Shown here one piece after another: positions 57,789 through 64,000 of a DNA stretch of 64,000 nucleotides. Made by a program: the position numbers and the translations under genes. This DNA comes from Perognathus longimembris pacificus. Lineage: Eukaryota > Chordata > Mammalia > Rodentia > Heteromyidae. The notes under the pieces are model-generated. The model ran no database searches and was not told where the DNA came from. It worked only from the letters and a program-made list of their open reading frames with translations. Every line of letters starts with the position of its first letter. Position 1 is the first letter of the stretch. The DNA lies in NCBI RefSeq assembly GCF_023159225.1, contig NC_063172.1, forward strand, positions 38,499,332-38,563,331, written 5' to 3'.

Positions 57789-58959
57789 ATAAATCTGAAA
57801 TGCTTACTCTTATGAGATGTTATTTTGAATGTCTAGTTGTTCTAGTATCCCTGATGGATATAGTACAAGGAAGAAAAGAAATCAAAATTGACTTTCATGA
57901 CAATTGGTTGACAGCAAATACAACAACAGATTCCCACTAGGACTAATCATCCCATAGCAGGAAACAGGACATCTTTAACAAATGTTTCAGTGGCACATGA
58001 ACCTGTGCAGTTGACAAAATAATCTATATATTAGTACTTGGGTTAAGTACAACAATCTTCAGGTGCAACCTTGAGAATTGAATCATATAAAGTGCTTCCA
58101 TAAGTTTAATAAATGAGAGAGTTTGCTATATTCAGCTAGGAGCATCTGAGTCATTTTCTACATGAGAGATATCACTGTGTCTTACAGCAAGGTATCATTT
58201 AAGAAAAAGGAAGAGGTTTGGCCTTGCAGATGCACAAGGAAAACTCCTCTCATAAAGATTTGGGGATCACCTCAACAAAGTTATGGCATACACACTTGGG
58301 TCACCTGAGAAACAATAGATCTACAAATGTATGTATGTGATTCTTTCAACATAATTTTGAACTTTCGTCATTTGATAGTGACTTGATACTGTCTCCATTC
58401 TTGAAATTACATACTACTTGTAAAACAGATGAGTAAGCAGTTATAAGTAGAAGTTCTTCAGACAAGAGAAAATGGCCTTTAGAAAACTGAAAGGTGTTAA
58501 GTTTTAGTAGGGCTAGAGAGGATGAAAGGAGCAAAATTACCACAAAACTGCATGTAATTAAAATAATGACTTTACTAACTCTAACTTACCCTCCTGACTT
58601 ACTGCTTAGACCTCCAGGTTCCAATGACTCCTGGTTATTGGATAGAGGGTATCCCTGCATAATCCGAGTGAATCAAAGGGGTTCATAGAGAAAGCCAGTC
58701 CTAAAATAACTTAATATAAGAACACGAATTGCTTATAGGGTTGTAACAGTAAATAAATAACTACTGAATACAGGGCCCAGGATGGGTTGTTATATTGAAA
58801 TTGTATTCTTTAGGAAAACCAAATCTAATTTTATAGACAGGTAGACAAGGTATCTGTATATAATTGTAAACTTATAAGATTTACACAAGAGTGCTTGGTA
58901 AGGGCTGCTTTGGGTCTTAAACAGTGCTCACAGGTGCTGGTAGACTGGCATTCCCAATC
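57789..58959. other. AT-rich spacer before the right-hand L1
   Basis: No gene supported. The last 60-80 bp may already be L1 5' UTR, but I cannot place the boundary. Confidence 0.45.
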
Positions 58960-58962
58960 CAA

Positions 58963-60103
58963 ATGGGCAGAAGGAACACAAGAAAGATGGCAAACAATGA
59001 AGTCTTATCCCCCACTCAAAACAAGCAGGAAGCAGAACAGTCAATCAAAGACATAGAAGAGAACCCCCAAAATGCTCTACAAATTCTATTGATAAACATG
59101 ATAAATGAAAAGTTTGAATCTCTTCAGTCAATTATTCTAGAGCGTGAGGAGGCAAAGCAAAAATTAATGGAGAATTTCATGGCATCCACAAATAGAAAGA
59201 TAAATGAGCTTCAAGAGTCAAATGAAAAGATAGCTACCCAACTTAAAGATTTGAGAGACAACACTCAAAACCAAAGTAATGAAGTTAATGAAGTAAAGAA
59301 GTCCATACAGGACCTAAGATATGACATGGAAATCATGAGGAAAGACCAGTCAGAAGAAAAAGAGATTCGAAATCAAGTAGCTGGCCTACAGTCCTGACTA
59401 ACTGAAGCAGAGGATCGAATCTCAGGAGCTGAAGATTCCTTAGATTCTATGGAGAAAGATCAAAAATCAATACAAATACAGTCCAATCAACAAAACAGAT
59501 CGCTACAGGAGATTCAAGACACGATCAGGAAGCCCAATTTAAGGGTAATAGGTATAATAGAAAATAATAGAATAATAGAAAAGCTTGGAGAAAGAGGTTA
59601 ATGGGATTGGCAACCTATTTAAAAGAATATTAGCTGAGAACTTCCCAAATATCCAGAAGGAAAGGCTTATACAGATACAAGAATCATTTAGAACCCCAAA
59701 CCGACCAGACCAGAATAGGACATCCCACCGACACACTGTGATCAAAACAGGATCAGTAGAGTACAAGGAAAGAATCCTTAAAGCTGTTAGGGAGAAGAAA
59801 ACAATCACATATAAAGGAAAAGCAATCAGAATAACCCCAGACTTCTCAGCAGAGACCATGAAAGCAAGGAGAGCCTGGAATGAAGTATGCCAAACACTAA
59901 ATAAAAATAACTACCAACCAAGAATTCTGTACCCAGCCAAACTCTCATTCATAACCGTAGGTCAAATAAAAGTCTCCCACAGTAAGGAAAAACTGAAACA
60001 ATATATCTCCACCAAACCAACTTTACAGAAAATCCTCAAAGATGTACTATACAGGGAAAATAATCAAGATCCCAATACAGACAGAGAAATGAACCCTAAA
60101 TAG
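58963..60103 (+). pseudogene. L1 ORF1, broken
   Basis: An ATG at 58963 begins MGRRNTRKMANNEV. A long coiled coil follows, with many Glu/Lys/Leu/Ile (NEVNEVKKSIQDLRYD). A TGA at 59395-59397 interrupts it, then the frame continues through the RRM start (PNLRVIGI) until a frameshift near 59585-59600. The C-terminal domain then runs open (ETMKARRAW with the intact ARR motif, QPRILYPAKLSF) to a stop at 60103. One nonsense and one frameshift separate it from a full ORF. Confidence 0.92.
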
Positions 60104-60155
60104 TAAACATCAGATCAAGAAATGGGAAGACACAGCTTTTAACAAGATAGTGATA

Positions 60156-63100
60156 ATGAAAGGAACAAATGATCATCTCTCAATCCTAACTCTCAACATT
60201 AATGGACTTAATTCTCCAATCAAACAACATAGGCTCATAAGTTGGATCAAAAATAAAGATCCATCTTTCTGCTGCCTCCAAGAGACACATCTATGCAGCA
60301 AAAGTAAACATCTTCTAAAAGTGAAAGGCTGGAATCAAATCTATCAAGCAAATGGCCCCCATAAGCAGGCTGGAGTTGCAATCCCAGTATGAGACAAAAT
60401 TGACTTCAAATTAAAAAAGGTAAGAAGAGACAAAGAAGGCTACTAAATACTAGTAAAAGGATCTCTCCTACAGGAAGATATAACCATTCTAAATATCTAC
60501 ACACCAAATGCAGGAGCACCCAACTTCATCAAACAAACACTACTGGCTCTAAAAACACTCATAGACCCAAACACATTGATAGTTGGGGACTTTAACACTC
60601 CACTATTACCTCTGGGCATATCAACACGCCAAAAACTGAACAAAGAAACCACAGAACTTAATAATTGCATAGACCAACTAGACTTAACAGACATCTACAG
60701 GATATTCCACCCAGCAACAACAGAATACATATTCTTTTTGGCAGCACATGGAACATTCTCCAAAATAGATCACATCTTAGGGCACAAAGAAAATCTGTAC
60801 AAATTCAGAAGTATCAAAACCATTCCCTGCATACTCTCAGACCACAATGGAATAAAATTAGAGCTCAACTCAAACAGCCACCACAGAAAATCCTACAATT
60901 CATGGAGACTAAACAACACACTGCTGAACCATCAATGGGTCATTGATGAAATTAAAACAGAAATTCAAATGTTTATGGAATTCAACCAAGTTGAGGACAC
61001 AAAGTACCAGCTCCTTTGGGACACAGCAAAGGCAGTACTCAGAGGAAAATTTATATCTCTGAGTACATACATCAACAAACTGGAGAAACAGCAACTTAAT
61101 AATTTAAGGAAGCACCTTAATTTCCTTGAGAGAGAACAACAAGCCAAACCCCAAGTCAATAGACAGAAGCAAATAATTAAAATCAAATCAGAATTAAATC
61201 AATTAGCGATGAAAAAAATCATCGAAAGAATCAACAAAACGAAGAGTTGGTTCTTTGAAAAAATCAACAAGATAGACAGACCCCTGGCAAACCTGACCAA
61301 AAAACGAAGGCAGCACACTCAAATAAACAAGATAAGAGATGAAACAGGTAACATCACCACAGAAATAACCGAAATTCAGAAAATAATAAGGGACTATTTT
61401 GCAAAGCTTTATGCCAACAAATTCGAGAACTTGGAAGAAATGGATGATTTCCTAGAAAAAATTCATATCCCCAAACTTAACCATAAAGATTTAAACCTTC
61501 TAAACAACCCATATCCAGTATTGAAATAGAAATGGCAATAAATGATCTCCCATCCAAGAAAAGCCCAGGTCCAGACAGATTCATTGCAGAATTCTACAAT
61601 GCCTTCAAAACAGAACTCACACCAATATTTCTCAAAGTCTTCAATGAAATTGAAAGAGAACATTCACTACCAGACTCCTTCTATGAAGCCAGTATAACCC
61701 TCATCCCAAAACCAGGCAGGGACTCATCACGGAAAGAGGACTACAGACCAATTTCCCTGATGAATATAAACGCAAAAATTCTCAACAAAATTCTGGCCAA
61801 TCGACTTCAACAGGTCATCAAAAACATCATACACCACGATCAAACTGGATTCATCCCAGGGATGCAAAGTTGGTTTAATATACGCACGTCAATTAATGTA
61901 ATCCACCACATCAACCGGAGCAAGGTAAAGAACCACATGGTTTTATCTCTGGATGCTGAAAAAGCGTTCAATAAAATCCAGCACCCATTTATGCTAAAAG
62001 CCCTGGAAAATCTGGGATTCCAGGGAACATTCCTGAATATAATCAAGGCAGTTTATGACAAACCAACAGCAAGCATAACTCTAAATGGGGAAATACTAAA
62101 GCCATTCCCTTTAAAATCAGGAACAAGGCAAGGATGTCCACTCTCTCCCATGCTCTTCAACATAGTACTAGAATTCCTAGCTAGAGCAATTAGGCAAGAA
62201 GAAAATATAAAGGGGATCCAAATAGGAAAAGATGAAGTTAAACTTTCTCTCTTCACAGATGACATGATCCTATACTTAAGAATCCCATAGACTCTACCCA
62301 CAAGCTACTAGAGCTGATCCAAAACTTCGGCAAAGTTGCAGGATATAAAGTAAACCTTCAAAAATCAACAGCATTTCTCTATGCTAACAACCCAAAGACC
62401 AAGGCGGAAATCAGGAAAGCAACCCCTTTTGCAATAGCCCCCCAAAACATAAAATACCTAGGAATAACCTTAACCAAAGAAGTCAAAGACCTCTTTGAGG
62501 AGAACTTTAAAAGCTTGAAAAACGAAATTAAGTCAAAACTAAGGAAATGGAAAAACCTCCCATGCTCCTGGATTGGGAGGATTAATATAATTAAAATGGC
62601 AATATTGCCAAAGGCTATCTACAAATTCAATGCAATACCCATTAATTTCCCAACACCATTCTTTAATGAAATAGAGGAAGCAATCCAGAAATTCATATGG
62701 AACAATAAAAGACCTAGAATAGCAAAAACATTCCTAAGCAGAAAGAACAGTGCTGGAGGAATTACAATACCCAACTTCAAGCTGTATTATAAAGCTATAG
62801 TAATAAAAACAGCTTGGTATTGGCACCAGAGCAGGCCTGAAGACCAATGGAACAGAATTGAAGACCCAGAAATGAACCCACAGAACTATGCCTACTTAAT
62901 CTTTGATAAAGGAGCTAAAACAATAGTATGGAAGAAAGATAGCCTCTTTAACAAATTGTGCTGGCAAAACTGGCTCAACACCTGCAAAACACTAAAACTA
63001 GATCCTTATATAACACCCTGCACCAAAATCAATTCCAAATGGATTAAAGACCTCGAAATCAAAACAGACACCCTGAAAACACTAAAGGAAGGAGTAGGAG

Positions 63101-63980
63101 AAACATTTGGGCTCCTTGGCACAGGATGGAACTTCCTTAACAAAGACCCAGAAAGGCTACAAATCAAAGAAAGGTTGGACAAGTGGGACTGCATCAAACT
63201 GCAGAGCTCCTGCATGGCAAAGGACATAGCTCACATGATAAACAGAAAGCCCACAGACTGGGAGAAGATCTTTACCAGCCATTCAACGGACAAGGGCCAC
63301 ATATCTAAAATATATGCAGAACTAAAAAAAATTACCTTCTTCCAAAACAAAACTGCAAAGAACCAATAGCCCCCTCATCAAGTGGGCTAAAGACTTACAA
63401 AGAAACTTCTCTGATGAGGAAATGAGAATGGCCATGAGACATATGAAAAAATGCTCTACATCACTGGCCATAAAAGAAATGCAAATCAAAACAACAATGA
63501 GATTCCATCTCACCCCAGTAAGAATGTCATATATCAAGAAAACTAACAATTATAATGTGGCCAAAAGGTTACCCTACTTCATTGTTGGTGGGAATGTAAA
63601 CTGGTTCAGCCACTCTGGCAAGCAGTATGGAGATTCCTCAGAAGGCAAAATATAGAACTCCCCTATGACCCTGCAGCCCCACTTTTGGGTATCTATCCAA
63701 AAGACCACAGACAAAATCACAGTAATGCCACCAGCACAACAATGTTCATCACAGAACAATTTGTCATAGCTAGAATCTGGATCCAACCCAGATGCCCCTC
63801 AGTAGAATGGATCAGGAAAATGTGGTACATATACACAATGGAATTTTATGCCTCTTTCAGAAAGAATGACGTTGTCCCATTTGTAAGGAAATGAAAAACT
63901 TGGAAAAAATTATACTAAGTGAAGTGAGCTAGACCCAAAGAAATACAGACTCTATGGTCTCCCTTAATGGAAATAATTAG
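60156..63980 (+). pseudogene. L1 ORF2, broken
   Basis: The ATG at 60156 places the catalytic Asn at residue 14 (LNINGLN). The endonuclease motifs QETHL, VGDFN, SKIDH and SDHNG remain, but a stop occurs at about 60390 (AIPV*), with more just after it. A frameshift lies near 61510 before the RT domain. RT motifs follow ([32 protein letters not shown]), with further frameshifts near 62285 and 63350. The Cys/His knuckle region is damaged. The protein cannot be made. Confidence 0.92.
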
Positions 63981-64000
63981 TACAGGTTTAGGCAAGTCAT

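Larger units (their letters stand above)
58960..64000 (+). mobile_element. Long, degraded L1 of an older subfamily, cut by the window edge
   Basis: ORF1, the inter-ORF gap and almost all of ORF2 are present in order on the plus strand, with stops and frameshifts in both ORFs. The ORF2 sequence is closer to the copies at 45330-47834 and 2658-3155 than to the intact L1, so it belongs to a different subfamily. The 5' UTR limit is unclear and the 3' UTR runs past 64000. Confidence 0.93.

Overview
The window is repeat-dense, AT-rich, gene-poor mammalian DNA. The repeats point to a rodent of the superfamily Geomyoidea (kangaroo rats, pocket mice, pocket gophers). At least seven copies of a dimeric SINE match the published description of IDL-Geo: a left monomer like the tRNA-Ala-derived ID element, and a right monomer called Geo. 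That family is reported only from geomyoids, so the assignment rests on my memory of the repeat and not on a database match. I found no host protein-coding exon, no tRNA or rRNA gene, and no CRISPR array.

The main feature is a complete LINE-1 on the minus strand at 18113-24610. It has a GC-rich 5' UTR with a YY1-like motif near +9, an uninterrupted ORF1 (389 codons from its first ATG), a 50-bp spacer, and an uninterrupted 1275-codon ORF2. ORF2 keeps every endonuclease, reverse-transcriptase and C-terminal Cys/His residue I checked. An AATAAA and a poly(A) tail follow, and a perfect 15-bp target-site duplication flanks the element. It looks young and possibly retrotransposition-competent.

Layout. 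1-3155 is a mosaic of L1 pieces, including a nested L1 3' end with a probable 3' transduction. 3156-15048 is mostly AT-rich unique DNA with short L1 3' ends, two dimeric SINEs and an old MIR. 15904-16495 is a minus-strand solo LTR. 18113-24610 is the intact L1. 25852-27057 is a 5'-truncated L1. 28462-29010 is a second solo LTR of the same family on the plus strand. 29017-45311 is unique DNA with scattered SINEs, MIRs and L1 ends. 45330-47834 is a 5'-inverted L1 with an 18-bp duplication. 47853-58950 is unique DNA with SINEs and L1 3' ends. From about 58960 to the right edge is a long, broken L1 of an older subfamily.

The sequence records a history of retrotransposition. L1 copies are present from intact to heavily decayed, with at least three 5' inversions and one likely 3' transduction. 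SINEs with poly(A) tails and 11-16-bp duplications were presumably mobilised by the same L1 machinery. Two LTR retroelements have been reduced to solo LTRs, each with a 6-bp duplication. I found no evidence of an entirely new biological system. The most useful leads are the intact L1 with its unusual ORF1 features, the shared right monomer in two composite SINE types, and the inversion and transduction structures.
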